Source: [Clostridium] symbiosum
GTDB lineage: Bacteria; Bacillota; Clostridia; Lachnospirales; Lachnospiraceae
Reading direction: 5' to 3'
Assembly: GCA_036419695.1 (NCBI GenBank)
Contig: CP143946.1
Location: 2,288,001-2,352,000, forward strand
DNA: 64,000 nt
Below the pieces are notes generated by a model. That model worked only from the letters and a program-made list of their open reading frames with translations, was not told where the DNA came from and did no database searches. A program made the translations under genes and the position numbers. Positions 26,279 to 35,294 of the stretch are shown here, piece after piece (within the stretch, counting starts at the first letter, position 1; the number at the start of each line of letters is the position of its first letter).

Positions 26279-28156
26279 ATGGGAGCAGATGATGAACCGA
26301 AATACAGGAATCATAAAGTCATTACATACATTGCTATATTGTTTGCAGCTCTCTTCTTATATACCGGTTATTTCGGTATTTTTGAAGCACCGGTACAGAG
26401 ACCGCTGCATCTCTTATTTGCCCTGGTTCTCGGACTGCTCTATTACCGTCCGGCAGCGGGGTGCAAAGCAAAGATCTTCACGGTTGCGGATTGTGTCCTG
26501 GCGGTGGCGGCGCTTTCCGTCATGGGATATCTTTTGGTAAACCGTGAAATGATCAGCAACTGGATTTATCTTGTCTCGGATTTTGATAATACAAAGTATA
26601 TTATTTCCATTGTTATTGTCATACTGACTCTGGAAGCGGGGCGGAGGGCGACGGGGATCGCCCTTCCGACGATTGCCGTCATTGCGCTTTTGTATGGGAG
26701 GTTTGGCCAGTTCATGCCGGGGCCGTTCAGACACAGGGGCTTTTCATTCAGGGCAATGGCGGAGTTTACCTGTTTTGGGTATGACGGCATTTTTGGGCTG
26801 CCGCTTTCCGTGTGCTCTACGCTGATTATCATTTTTATCATCTTCGGGAGCTTTTTTGAAATGGCCGGAGGCGGAGATTTTCTGATGGATCTGGGAAAGG
26901 CGGCGGCAGGGAAAACGCGGGGAGGCCCGGCGAAGATTGCGATTATCACCAGCAGTCTGTTTGGTTCCATTTCAGGAAGCGCGGTCGCCAATGTCTATGC
27001 CACCGGTTCTTTTTCAATCCCGATGATGAAAAAGATGGGATACCGTCCCGAGTTTGCAGGCGCGGTGGAGGCGGTGGCGAGTACGGGAGGGCAATTGGCC
27101 CCGCCGGTTATGGGCGCTGCTGCCTTTGTCATGGCAGAGTTTACAGGACTTCCCTACGCAACAATTATGCTGGCGGCCCTGATTCCAGCGGTGCTTTACT
27201 ATCTGTCTCTGTTTCTGCAGGTGGATTTTGAATCGGCTCTCAGCGGGGTAAAAGGTCTGCCTCCGGAAGAAATTCCGAAGTGGAAAGACGTAAACCGAAG
27301 AATGTTTTTTCTGGTTCCGCTCATTGTCCTGGTTGTGCTGCTGATGATGGGAAAGAGTGCCGCTTTTGCCGGAGCCTATGCAATACTGGCAGTTGTTGCT
27401 GTCAGCTGGCTGGACAGAGAAACCAGGCTGACTCCGTCTAAGATACTGAAGGCGCTGGAACTGTCCGGAAAAAGAACGGTAATGATTGCCGTATCGTGCG
27501 CGATCTCAGGGATTGTGGTGGGCGTGGTTTCTTATTCCGGTCTGGGACTTAATTTTGTGGGTTTTGTGACAAAACTGGGAGGCCAGAGTCAGTGGATTGG
27601 GCCTGTTTTAGTGGGCATTGCTTCAATTATCCTCGGCATGAGTGTGCCTACAACCGTAGCCTATATCATCGTATCGGCTGTTTCCGTTCCGGCGCTTAAA
27701 GCGCTTGGTTTTGCCATGCTGCCTTCCCACATGTTTGCATTTTACTTTGCTCTGGTATCCATGATTACGCCTCCGGTGGCGCCGGCATCCCTTGCAGGGG
27801 CCGAGATATCGGGAGCATCATTCATTAAAACGGGACTTGCGGCATGCAAGCTGGGACTGATTACATTCATAATCCCCTTTATGTTCCTCTACGCGCCGGA
27901 ACTTCTTATGATGGGAAGTCCACTCCTGATTCTGCAGGCATTCATTACCGCTCTGCTTGGAGTGACGGCTTTTGCCGCAGGGTTAAAGGGCTGGTTTCTG
28001 GTACCGCTCGAACCGTGGCTGCGCATTACCTGCCTGGTAGCCGGATTCTGCATGATTAAGCCGGGAATTGCGACAGATATAATTGGAATTATTCTTTTTG
28101 CCGTCTGTGCCATTCGCATAGCGCAAAAGAGGAAAAGAACTCCAAAAGACACATAG
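26279..28156 (+). CDS. TRAP transporter fused permease (DctQM-type)
   Basis: The product is 625 residues with about 16 to 18 membrane segments. The N-terminal ~140 residues correspond to the four-helix DctQ part and the rest to the DctM part (GSISGSAVANVYATGSFSIP, GGQLAPPVMGAAAFVMAE, LGMSVPTTVAYIIV, MITPPVAPASLAGAEISG). Fused 4TM-12TM permeases are the usual partners of TAXI receptors. Na+- or H+-coupled uptake is known for the family. It is the last gene of the operon before a strong terminator. Confidence 0.92.
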   Translation: MGADDEPKYRNHKVITYIAILFAALFLYTGYFGIFEAPVQRPLHLLFALVLGLLYYRPAAGCKAKIFTVADCVLAVAALSVMGYLLVNREMISNWIYLVSDFDNTKYIISIVIVILTLEAGRRATGIALPTIAVIALLYGRFGQFMPGPFRHRGFSFRAMAEFTCFGYDGIFGLPLSVCSTLIIIFIIFGSFFEMAGGGDFLMDLGKAAAGKTRGGPAKIAIITSSLFGSISGSAVANVYATGSFSIPMMKKMGYRPEFAGAVEAVASTGGQLAPPVMGAAAFVMAEFTGLPYATIMLAALIPAVLYYLSLFLQVDFESALSGVKGLPPEEIPKWKDVNRRMFFLVPLIVLVVLLMMGKSAAFAGAYAILAVVAVSWLDRETRLTPSKILKALELSGKRTVMIAVSCAISGIVVGVVSYSGLGLNFVGFVTKLGGQSQWIGPVLVGIASIILGMSVPTTVAYIIVSAVSVPALKALGFAMLPSHMFAFYFALVSMITPPVAPASLAGAEISGASFIKTGLAACKLGLITFIIPFMFLYAPELLMMGSPLLILQAFITALLGVTAFAAGLKGWFLVPLEPWLRITCLVAGFCMIKPGIATDIIGIILFAVCAIRIAQKRKRTPKDT

Positions 28157-28232
28157 TTTTCACTTAAGACCAGGCGGCGCGTCAACGCGCTGGAGCACGT
28201 CATCATCCTGGAGACACGCACGGGTATTAAGT

Positions 28233-28295
28233 ATGCACGAAAAAAAGCTGCCGCAGTCAGTGATGTCACTGGCCGGGGCAGCTTTTTTCGTGCAT
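28233..28295. terminator. Terminator between the convergent operons
   Basis: ATGCACG-A7-GCTGCC (28233-28252) pairs with GGCAGC-T6-CGTGCAT (28277-28295), with one bulged A and a 24-nt loop. It follows the permease stop by 77 nt and can work on both strands. Confidence 0.8.
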
Positions 28296-28308
28296 AAAAA
28301 TGTCGCAT

Positions 28309-28540
28309 TTACTGAAAAGACACCACACAATAAGCCATATAAATAAACAAAAGTGATGCTTCCTGCAGTCTGTATGTCTTCTTCCTAATGATAATCGGCA
28401 GGATCAGGATTGCCATGACCGCGATTGCCAGAGGAATATCGAATCCGGTAAGGGAAGGGGAGACCGGGAACGACGTTATCGGCACCCAGACAGATTAAGA
28501 CAAGTCCTATGGTAAAAAGAACCGTTTTGTCATGTTTTCT
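28309..28540 (-). pseudogene. Remnant of a CaCA-type cation/calcium antiporter, internally deleted
   Basis: On the minus strand, one frame encodes TVLFTIGLVLICLGADNVV, like the first membrane segment of Ca2+/cation antiporters. After a frame change another encodes VPITSFPVSP, then GFDIPLAIAVMAILILPIIIRKKTYRLQEASLL and FIYMAYCVVSFQ followed by TAA at 28309. That matches the usual end of such antiporters (I-x-P-I...D-x-P...R-x-E-G-x-x-L-x-x-Y-x-x-Y). The middle ~230 residues are absent, so it is a deletion remnant. The identification is by motif recognition only. Confidence 0.45.
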
Positions 28541-28556
28541 GTGTCTTTGCTGCAGG

Positions 28557-29282
28557 TTAGCCGTTAATTTGAGCCGTAACGGAGCAGATTTGATCATAGA
28601 TCTCTATTTTTTTGCCTGCCCCCATTTTCCTCGTATTCGTCTTATGATTTTCCAGGTATGCCTCAAAATCCGTGTCCATCAGCTCAAAAGTCTTCTCTTC
28701 TGAATGCTTCCTTGCGGCTGCTCTCTTCGCAAGTTCCTCTGCGTCGTGGGGACGGATTACGACAATCCCGTCGGCATCTCCTACGAGAATGTCTCCCGGG
28801 AACACCACCTGGCCTCCACAGGCGACGGGGACGTTAATCTCTCCAGGACCATTTTTATACGGTCCCTGGGGGGTGATCCCTTTGGCGTACACGGCCATGG
28901 GAAGATTTCGGATTCCGTCCAGATCCCGCAGACAGCCGTCTACGATCACACCGGCCAATCCCTTCCTATACGCCATTTTCAGCATGATCTCACCGGCAAG
29001 GGAGCGGTTTCGCCCGCCGCCTCCGTCAATGACGAGAACATCCCCCGGCTCAGCGCGATCCAGCGCCTCATGGATATAAAGGTTATCACCGATGGCGGTT
29101 TTCACGGTGAAGGCGGTTCCCAAAAGAGGAACGTCGTTAAGCGGATGGATGTAATCATGCATACAATAGAGCCGCTCCATCTCATCGTTAATATTGCTTG
29201 AAGGAATATCCTTAAACAGTTCTACCAGCCTTTTGTCCGGCCTGTTTATTTGTGTAAATATTCTGTTTCCTGCCAGATTCAT
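28557..29282 (-). CDS. RraA-family protein (possible oxaloacetate decarboxylase/HMG-type aldolase)
   Basis: The product is 241 residues. The diagnostic block is GDVLVIDGGGGRNRSLAGEI...GLAGVIVDGCLRDLDGI, giving the G-x(n)-G-E and R-D residues that bind the divalent metal and pyruvate part in RraA-type aldolases. Proteins of this fold outside the RNase E context are usually 4-hydroxy-4-methyl-2-oxoglutarate aldolases or oxaloacetate decarboxylases. ATG 29282 follows AGAGGAGA. An upstream ATG at 29342 has no site. It is the last gene of the sigma-54 operon, consistent with a lyase or decarboxylase step on a 2-oxoacid. Confidence 0.82.
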   Translation of the reverse strand: MNLAGNRIFTQINRPDKRLVELFKDIPSSNINDEMERLYCMHDYIHPLNDVPLLGTAFTVKTAIGDNLYIHEALDRAEPGDVLVIDGGGGRNRSLAGEIMLKMAYRKGLAGVIVDGCLRDLDGIRNLPMAVYAKGITPQGPYKNGPGEINVPVACGGQVVFPGDILVGDADGIVVIRPHDAEELAKRAAARKHSEEKTFELMDTDFEAYLENHKTNTRKMGAGKKIEIYDQICSVTAQING

Positions 29283-29351
29283 TTCCAGTCTCCTCTCATT
29301 TTTAAAAGATTTTTGGCGATTGCGAAACTCTGAAAGCCGCATAAATTCCGG

Positions 29352-30122
29352 TCAATGAATTTTGCAATCACCTATCAAAAGATTTTGTTCTATCGCCTTA
29401 CTAAGCAGCCTTTCATCCTTCCCGATGAGAAAACACCGCACGCCCATCTCGTAAAGCTGTTGTACCCGCTCCGGGGAATCTGCTGCGATGGCCGGGATTT
29501 TACCGTATTGGACCGCCTTCTTTATGATGTCATTTTCCGCCCGTATCACATCCGGGTGATCTTTTTGACCGGGAACGCCAAGTTCCTGTGAAAGATCTGC
29601 GCGGCCTGTGGCGACCATATTGATTCCCTCCAGTGACAGGATCTCATCGATATGCTCGATGGCGGGGCGGCTCTCGATCTGTACGATCAGATCCAGACTT
29701 TTTTCAGAATAATCCATATACTCCCTGCGTGACATTCCGCCGCAGCGCATCCGCCGGGTATTGGCGTCCATCCCGCGGCGGCCGATCGGCGCGAATCTGC
29801 AGGCATCGATGGCTTCTCTGGCAGCGGCAGCGCTCTCCATATGCGGAATCATGATTCCGGCCGGCTCCTGCCCGAGAAGGGAGGTGACTGCCGTCAGATC
29901 CGGCACCCGGACCTGACAGGGTATATCCAGCAGTCTTGCGGTTGTCAGAAGCGTTCGCAGCTCTTCTGCGCCAAACATCGCATGCTCCCAGTCGATGCGG
30001 ACAAAATCATAGCCGGAAAGCTTTGCCAGCTCGATCACGGAAGGGCAGGGGAGTACGATGGACAGGCCAAAACAGCATTCTCCCCTTCCGGTGCGGGCGC
30101 GGATCGAGCGTTCCGCCGTCAT
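29352..30122 (-). CDS. HpcH/HpaI-family aldolase
   Basis: The product is 256 residues. The family pattern is visible: GYDFVRIDWEHA (metal/catalytic loop), IMIPHMESAAAAREAI, FAPIGRRG, and QIESRPAIEHIDEILSLEGI. Class II pyruvate aldolases of this family cleave 2-keto-3-deoxy sugar acids or related hydroxy-oxoacids to pyruvate plus an aldehyde. The start overlaps the MBL-fold gene by 4 nt. The exact substrate is not readable, but with a lactonase upstream a sugar-acid or hydroxy-acid route is reasonable. Confidence 0.85.
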   Translation of the reverse strand: MTAERSIRARTGRGECCFGLSIVLPCPSVIELAKLSGYDFVRIDWEHAMFGAEELRTLLTTARLLDIPCQVRVPDLTAVTSLLGQEPAGIMIPHMESAAAAREAIDACRFAPIGRRGMDANTRRMRCGGMSRREYMDYSEKSLDLIVQIESRPAIEHIDEILSLEGINMVATGRADLSQELGVPGQKDHPDVIRAENDIIKKAVQYGKIPAIAADSPERVQQLYEMGVRCFLIGKDERLLSKAIEQNLLIGDCKIH

Positions 30123-30871
30123 AGGATATCCTCGATTCTGGAAGGAATGTAGAGAAAGGGCTTTTCGAGGGCTCCTTTTATCGTAACCTGCGGCGCCAGT
30201 GTCTCCATGTGCCGGCGGAATTCTTCCGGCGCTGTGCTTCCCTCCGGATAATGGGCGGGTATGACAACCTCCGGTCCTATGTAAGAGACTGCATAGGCCG
30301 CCTCTCTCGGAGGCATCTCGCAGGGCGGATAGGGGGCCTTGAAGCTGGAAATGCCGATGGTCATGACTGTCGGATGGTACAGCTCCCGGTACATTTTCAT
30401 ATCACTGAACAGACAGGTATCCCCCACGTGGTAATACACCACGCCAGGTTCTACCTCCACGATAAAACCGAATGCGGGATGAGACGCCTCCACTCCATCG
30501 GTAGTTTCCTTCGACCGGTGAATTGCATTTACCGTATGGACAACCGTAGTATCATCCAGCGGCCGCCGATCCCCATAGATGGTTCCGAAGTACCGCTCTC
30601 TGGGGAGCTTTACCAGCTTTTGTACGCGGCGGTTCACGTCCTTTCCGCTGAACAGTACAGCATCCGGCGCATTCTGCATAATCACGTCGGCGTCGCCGAA
30701 ATGATCTCCTGCGTTATGTGTTACAAAAAGATAGTCGATATCATAGAACGATTCCAGCAGAGCGTGTGTCTGCGGATTTTCCGATATGTACGGATCAAAC
30801 AGCAGCTTCTTCCCATCGCTCCGCTCCACAAGCACGCACATTGCGCCAAAAAATGTAAATTTTACACCCAT
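30119..30871 (-). CDS. Metallo-beta-lactamase-fold hydrolase (UlaG-like)
   Basis: The product is 250 residues. The metal motif is VTHNAGDHFGD, a variant of H-x-H/x-D-H with N in place of the first inner residue. YYHVGDT and VVIPAHYPE supply further His/Asp ligands. UlaG-type members hydrolyse cyclic esters such as L-ascorbate-6-phosphate. The ATG at 30871 has GAGGTGAG; a longer reading from 30910 has no site. It is in the middle of the catabolic operon and may open a lactone or ester. Confidence 0.75.
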   Translation of the reverse strand: MGVKFTFFGAMCVLVERSDGKKLLFDPYISENPQTHALLESFYDIDYLFVTHNAGDHFGDADVIMQNAPDAVLFSGKDVNRRVQKLVKLPRERYFGTIYGDRRPLDDTTVVHTVNAIHRSKETTDGVEASHPAFGFIVEVEPGVVYYHVGDTCLFSDMKMYRELYHPTVMTIGISSFKAPYPPCEMPPREAAYAVSYIGPEVVIPAHYPEGSTAPEEFRRHMETLAPQVTIKGALEKPFLYIPSRIEDIL

Positions 30872-30936
30872 AGTACTCACCTCTTTTTCATTATGTTCTC
30901 CGCGCAGCAATCTGGAATCTTTTATAATCCCGCTGC

Positions 30937-31944
30937 CTACTTTCTGACCAGACGGAGAATATTAGTCGCATTTTTCTTGTTTGTCATGATATATAAGTTT
31001 CCGTCCGCATCAGCCGTCAGACCGTGGGCGTGGATCGCTGACCCGGCAGAACCGAGCTGCGCCTTCACATTGAGTTCCATGTCTAAAATGGTGATTCCGC
31101 CGTCCAGCTCTCCGATATAGGCATAGTCTCCCTTTATCCATACGGCTCCTATACGCATTAAGCCTTTGGAGATCACTGCCAGCAGCTCCCCGTCCTGAGT
31201 AAAAATTTGGACCCGTTTATTCTCGCGGTCCGATACCCAGACACGTCCCAGGGGATCGATTTTAATATCATGGACCAGCCGGAACTGTCCCGGCTCTTTT
31301 CCTGGTCCTCCCCAGGAGAGCTCATAGCTTCCGTCCTTCCCAAACCGGTGGACCGCATCATTGCCATAGCCGTCGGCGGCAAAATATTCCCCTTTGTCAT
31401 TCATCACCATGGCGCAGGGGCGGCAGAAGGGAGTTCCCAGCTTTTTAACGCTGTCCAGCCTTGCATTGGCCTCGGCGCGCCGGTTCCACTCCGGGTCTTC
31501 CGGAACCTGCCCCGTCCGTTTCAACGTTTCCAGGTAGTTAAAATCATAGCCGGAGTCCCCGGGCTGCCCCAGAGTCCCGAAATCCCGGATCCATTCACCG
31601 TCGAGAGTCATTTCCCGTATTACATGATAATTTTTGCTGGTGTCTGCCGTCAGAACCGTATGCTGGGGAGTTAAAAATACACTGTGGGCTTTTTCGAACA
31701 GTCCTTTTCCGATGCTTCTTATGTAATTTCCATTCCTGGAAAATATCATCACCGGATGCTCCTTGTTCTCGGTTGCAACATACAGTCTTCCCTCACGGTC
31801 AAAGCATCCGTTTAGCGTGTGAGTGCCTTCTAGTCCGGCGGGCCATTTTGCCCAGGAAAAATCCAGCTCGTACTTAAAGTCCAGTTCTCCAATCTCATTC
31901 CCTTTTATAGGAGAGCGCGTCCCGCTGCACAGGATTGTCTTCAT
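30937..31944 (-). CDS. NHL-repeat beta-propeller protein
   Basis: The product is 335 residues with repeated NHL-like blades (GCFDREGRLYVATENKEH, FGKDGSYELSWGGPGKEPGQF, IKIDPLGRVWVSDRENKRVQIFTQDGE). This resembles peptidyl-alpha-hydroxyglycine-lyase-type and SMP-30/gluconolactonase-type propellers. No signal peptide is visible. ATG 31944 follows AAGGAGG. A lactonase or lyase in the same pathway as the adjacent lactonase is plausible; two propeller proteins side by side is unusual. Confidence 0.7.
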   Translation of the reverse strand: MKTILCSGTRSPIKGNEIGELDFKYELDFSWAKWPAGLEGTHTLNGCFDREGRLYVATENKEHPVMIFSRNGNYIRSIGKGLFEKAHSVFLTPQHTVLTADTSKNYHVIREMTLDGEWIRDFGTLGQPGDSGYDFNYLETLKRTGQVPEDPEWNRRAEANARLDSVKKLGTPFCRPCAMVMNDKGEYFAADGYGNDAVHRFGKDGSYELSWGGPGKEPGQFRLVHDIKIDPLGRVWVSDRENKRVQIFTQDGELLAVISKGLMRIGAVWIKGDYAYIGELDGGITILDMELNVKAQLGSAGSAIHAHGLTADADGNLYIMTNKKNATNILRLVRK

Positions 31945-31957
31945 TTTGTCATCCTCC

Positions 31958-33073
31958 TTATCTTGCCGTGCCGAATTTTTCCACCGTGGGAACACAGTCT
32001 GTGAACAGAATCCACACCGGCGTTGGAGTATTCAGAACCCGTCCGGTATCCCGGAGCGCTCCCGTATCCGGATCGATGGCAAACAGTGTGATCGTATCGC
32101 TGGACTGATTTCCGTTAAACAGATAGTTTCCGCCTGGCTCGATTGCAAAAAAACGCGGTTTATTTCCCCCGCAGGGGACCCAGCCAACCGGCGTCAACCG
32201 TCCGCTTTCCTGGTCGATGGAGAAAGCCCCGAGGGTGTTGACCCGGCGGTTGGAGATATAGAGAAACTTTCCGTTTGGATGGACCACCAGCTCGGATGTC
32301 ATGGTATTTACATCAAAGTAGTCGTCGGGAAGAGCGGAGACAACCTGAAAAGGCTCCAGGGTTCCATTCTCCTCGTCATAGCGGCAGGCGATGATGGTGG
32401 ACGAGTATTCGGTATTGACATAGGCCCATCTATGGTTCGGGTGGAACCAGAGGTGGCGCGGGCAGGAGGCTCCGTGGCATTTAAGCTGCTGGACCGGCGA
32501 CAGCTTTCCTGAAGTTCTGTCTATCCGATAGCTGTGGACGATGTCCAGTCCCTTATCTGCGATCAGCACAAATCTGCCGTCCGGTGAGAATGGAACATGA
32601 TGGGGCCGGGACCATGGCTGGATTTTGTCATTGAGAGGTCCTTTTTCCCCGGGAAGAACAAAGCTGTCTGTCTTCTCGCCGATGGAGCCGTCCGCCTGTA
32701 AGCGGAATACATTGACGATGCCCTTGTGATCGCCGGTTACCATAAACTCCCCGTCTCCGTCCACGGACATAATCATAATATTATTGCCGTCTGTCATGGC
32801 AGTATTCAGCTCCCTGAGTTCACCGGTTTCTTCATTTCTCAGGTAAGAGGTTACGCCGCCGCTGTTACTGTTGACGCAGTAGACATAGTTCTGATTTCTG
32901 CCGAACTGAAGAACTGCCGGATTCAGCGCAGGCATTTCCTGTACAAGCTCCCAGCGCCCGTCTTCACGGCTGATTTTGTATACATAGATACCCACCCCGT
33001 GGGCATTCCGGTTCCCCTTTGAATTTTCTGTCGTATAAGTGCCGATATAGGCGTATAACGGTTTTTGATTCAT
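31958..33073 (-). CDS. Lactonase, 6-phosphogluconolactonase-type beta-propeller (YbhE-like)
   Basis: The product is 371 residues, the normal size of the seven-bladed lactonase family. It opens YAYIGTYTTEN and has the repeated family motifs RPHHVPFSPDGRFVLIADKG, CPRHLWFHPNHRWAYVNTEYSST, LVVHPNGKFLYISNRRVNT and PRFFAIEPGGNYLFNGNQ. The enzymes hydrolyse sugar-acid lactones or carboxy-muconolactones in the cytoplasm. Preceded by AAGGAGG. It fits a pathway where an imported or oxidised acid passes through a lactone. Confidence 0.85.
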   Translation of the reverse strand: MNQKPLYAYIGTYTTENSKGNRNAHGVGIYVYKISREDGRWELVQEMPALNPAVLQFGRNQNYVYCVNSNSGGVTSYLRNEETGELRELNTAMTDGNNIMIMSVDGDGEFMVTGDHKGIVNVFRLQADGSIGEKTDSFVLPGEKGPLNDKIQPWSRPHHVPFSPDGRFVLIADKGLDIVHSYRIDRTSGKLSPVQQLKCHGASCPRHLWFHPNHRWAYVNTEYSSTIIACRYDEENGTLEPFQVVSALPDDYFDVNTMTSELVVHPNGKFLYISNRRVNTLGAFSIDQESGRLTPVGWVPCGGNKPRFFAIEPGGNYLFNGNQSSDTITLFAIDPDTGALRDTGRVLNTPTPVWILFTDCVPTVEKFGTAR

Positions 33074-33097
33074 AATGTACCTCCTTAATTCTTGCGT

Positions 33098-33544
33098 TTA
33101 CAGGCGAATCTTTAACGACGCCTTCTGCACGGGTGCAGTCTCTTTGTCCGCCAGCTTAGACATATGTACCTCCCCGGGGAACAGGATGATGAAATACCCC
33201 TCCGGCACCCGGATGCGGTCTCCGTCTCCGTCATAAAGGATCTGATCCTTCCCCTCCTGCTTGGAGGGATTTACCATACACTGGGCCTGATTGAATCCAA
33301 TCCGCTCGGCTCCCCGGATCATATACTGTAAATCCGTAAACTCCAGGTGAGATTCCCATTTTCTGGAACCTTCTACCGTATTGTAAGACAGATATTTGAT
33401 CTGGAGCCGGTCGGTCAGCTTCGAGACACCGAGCGGCTGCTGCGCCAGTTCTTCTCTGTGTTCCTCGAGATACCGCAGGGCATATTCGAGGTCCGGACTG
33501 ATAGAATAGTATCTGGATGCATGTTCTAATTTATCGATAATCAT
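33098..33544 (-). CDS. YhcH/YjgK/YiaL-family cupin-like protein
   Basis: The product is 148 residues, normal for the family. The His/Glu pattern WESHLEFTDLQYMIRGAE followed by GYFIILFPGEVHMSKLA marks the cupin-type metal site. Members occur with sialic acid, sugar-acid and other carbohydrate operons and may act as anomerases or isomerases, but the reaction is not settled. It is the second gene after the transporter in this operon. Confidence 0.85.
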   Translation of the reverse strand: MIIDKLEHASRYYSISPDLEYALRYLEEHREELAQQPLGVSKLTDRLQIKYLSYNTVEGSRKWESHLEFTDLQYMIRGAERIGFNQAQCMVNPSKQEGKDQILYDGDGDRIRVPEGYFIILFPGEVHMSKLADKETAPVQKASLKIRL

Positions 33545-33648
33545 AGTTATCTCTCCTCATAAATTTATATTTTTCCTCTTTTGCAGCCTGATGCAAGGCA
33601 GACGATACAGTCAGGCTGAAAGAGCGGGTGTAACTGTGTGACTGCGGA

Positions 33649-34965
33649 TTACAGAATCGGAACGATTCCGAATATAATTCCTGTTATGATCTCTACTGCA
33701 AACAGGCCGAGAATAATCGGGAATGCTTTGATTACGCCGTCCTTGAATTCAATTCCGCACATGCCTGCGGTCATCCAGGAGGTAGCCTGCACCGGCCGAA
33801 GCTGTGAGACCACATCGGCGCCCATACACATGACGTAGACTAAGCCAGTCTGTGCAAATCCGAAGGCTTCTCCGGCTTTGATGAGCAGCGGCATCATTCC
33901 ATAGTGGAAACCGTCCGCGCCCAGCAGAATGGAGAAAATAAATGCGATCACACCGCAGATAATGGCAAATAAAGGAGCCATGGAGGATGGAATCAGGCTG
34001 GTGACTATGGTGGCCATCTCTGTGAGCATTTCGCTGTTGTTCAGGATTCCGGAGAAAATACCCGCTGAAAACATAACCAGCGTAATCCGAAGGGCATTTT
34101 TGGCATATTTATCGATGACCCCATCCCACTCCTTCACGGTCCGGTAATTGATCAGCAGAGCGCCTGCAATCGCAAACATGAATGTAATATAGCCTGCGAA
34201 GGTACCCTTGAACAGAAGGAAAATGATCCCCAGCGTCCATGCCAGGTTGAGCCAGTATTTCAGGTTCAGTCTGGTTTCCCGGTTCTCTTCGACGGTCAGG
34301 CCTACATCCTTTCCGGAACTGCCTTCTCCCTTATCCAGAATGCCGGCTTTGATTTTGGCCTGCGCCCTTTTTCCATAGAAGAATGCGGTGATCATGTTAT
34401 AGGCAAAGCCTGCGATTATGCATGGAATTAACGCTCTAGTGATTATGGCGGGATCCAGACCTGTCACGGCGCTGGAACGGGTGATGGCGCCGCCCCAGGG
34501 AAGAAGGTTCATGATGCCGATGGCCTGTACCACCACCAGATACAGATACCGCCTGTCAATACCGATGCGTTTGTAGATCGGAAGCATGGCGGGAATGGTC
34601 ACAAGGAGCGTGCTGGTGGTGCCGGTGTCCAGATGGGAAAAATGGGCAATCAGCGCGGAAATCACAGTGATAACCGCAATTTTATCTCCGGCCTTTGACA
34701 CCAGGAAATTGACAATCGGATCGAACAGACCCTGCTCCGTCATGATACTGAAGAAAATAATGGAGAGCATTGCCAAAAGAGCGGTTCCCATAGAACCGGA
34801 TACGCCGGCCTTGATAAAATCATTGATATCCTTGATGGAATATCCGGCAATCAGAGCGATAATCGGCGGAATTAAGATAAACGCCATAATTGGATTCGCC
34901 TTGTTAGTGAGCAGCAAAATTACGATGAGTGCGATCATTGCATAGCCCAGAACTGCATATGTCAT
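33649..34965 (-). CDS. CitMHS-family citrate/organic acid transporter
   Basis: The product is 438 residues with about twelve membrane segments. Markers include LDTGTTSTLLVTIPAMLPIYKRIG, NLLPWGGAITRSS, VTGLD and VSQLRPVQATSWM, as in metal-citrate:H+ symporters. It is the first gene of a seven-gene minus-strand unit and directly follows the sigma-54 promoter. The substrate is presumably a di- or tricarboxylate or hydroxy acid that the downstream aldolase and RraA-like enzymes process. Confidence 0.88.
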   Translation of the reverse strand: MTYAVLGYAMIALIVILLLTNKANPIMAFILIPPIIALIAGYSIKDINDFIKAGVSGSMGTALLAMLSIIFFSIMTEQGLFDPIVNFLVSKAGDKIAVITVISALIAHFSHLDTGTTSTLLVTIPAMLPIYKRIGIDRRYLYLVVVQAIGIMNLLPWGGAITRSSAVTGLDPAIITRALIPCIIAGFAYNMITAFFYGKRAQAKIKAGILDKGEGSSGKDVGLTVEENRETRLNLKYWLNLAWTLGIIFLLFKGTFAGYITFMFAIAGALLINYRTVKEWDGVIDKYAKNALRITLVMFSAGIFSGILNNSEMLTEMATIVTSLIPSSMAPLFAIICGVIAFIFSILLGADGFHYGMMPLLIKAGEAFGFAQTGLVYVMCMGADVVSQLRPVQATSWMTAGMCGIEFKDGVIKAFPIILGLFAVEIITGIIFGIVPIL

Positions 34966-35055
34966 AAAATAAACCCCCTATGTGTTTTGTCACTTCCGGC
35001 CGTCTGCCTGATGATAACGCCGGAAATGCATGTTTGTATGTATGCCTATATAAAT

Positions 35056-35072
35056 AGCAAATAATATGCCAA
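35056..35072 (-). promoter_or_regulatory. Sigma-54 promoter (-24/-12) of the CitMHS operon
   Basis: Read on the minus strand: TTGGCAT, 5 nt, TTGCT, against consensus TTGGCAC-N5-TTGCT (plus-strand positions 35056-35072). The -12 end lies about 90 nt upstream of the transporter start. A sigma-54 activator gene is divergent and next to it, which strongly supports the site. Confidence 0.85.
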
Positions 35073-35294
35073 CTTTTCTATAAGCATTTCGATTAGCTTG
35101 ATTTTTGTGACTTATTGACATATATTTTACACTATTTTGTGCAATGTTTACAGAGAACGGCTGGACATTTTGGCTTTAAATTCAACTTTGGCATTGAAAA
35201 ACAGACGGATTTCATTTAAACTAATTTCAGGGTATCTCATTTCTGACATTACGTGAACGAATAGACATCATTTTTGAATCGAACAGGAGGAGAA

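Noticed and set aside
30209..31120. 303-codon plus-strand frame
   Set aside because: Antisense to the MBL-fold and NHL genes, which have clear motifs and ribosome sites.
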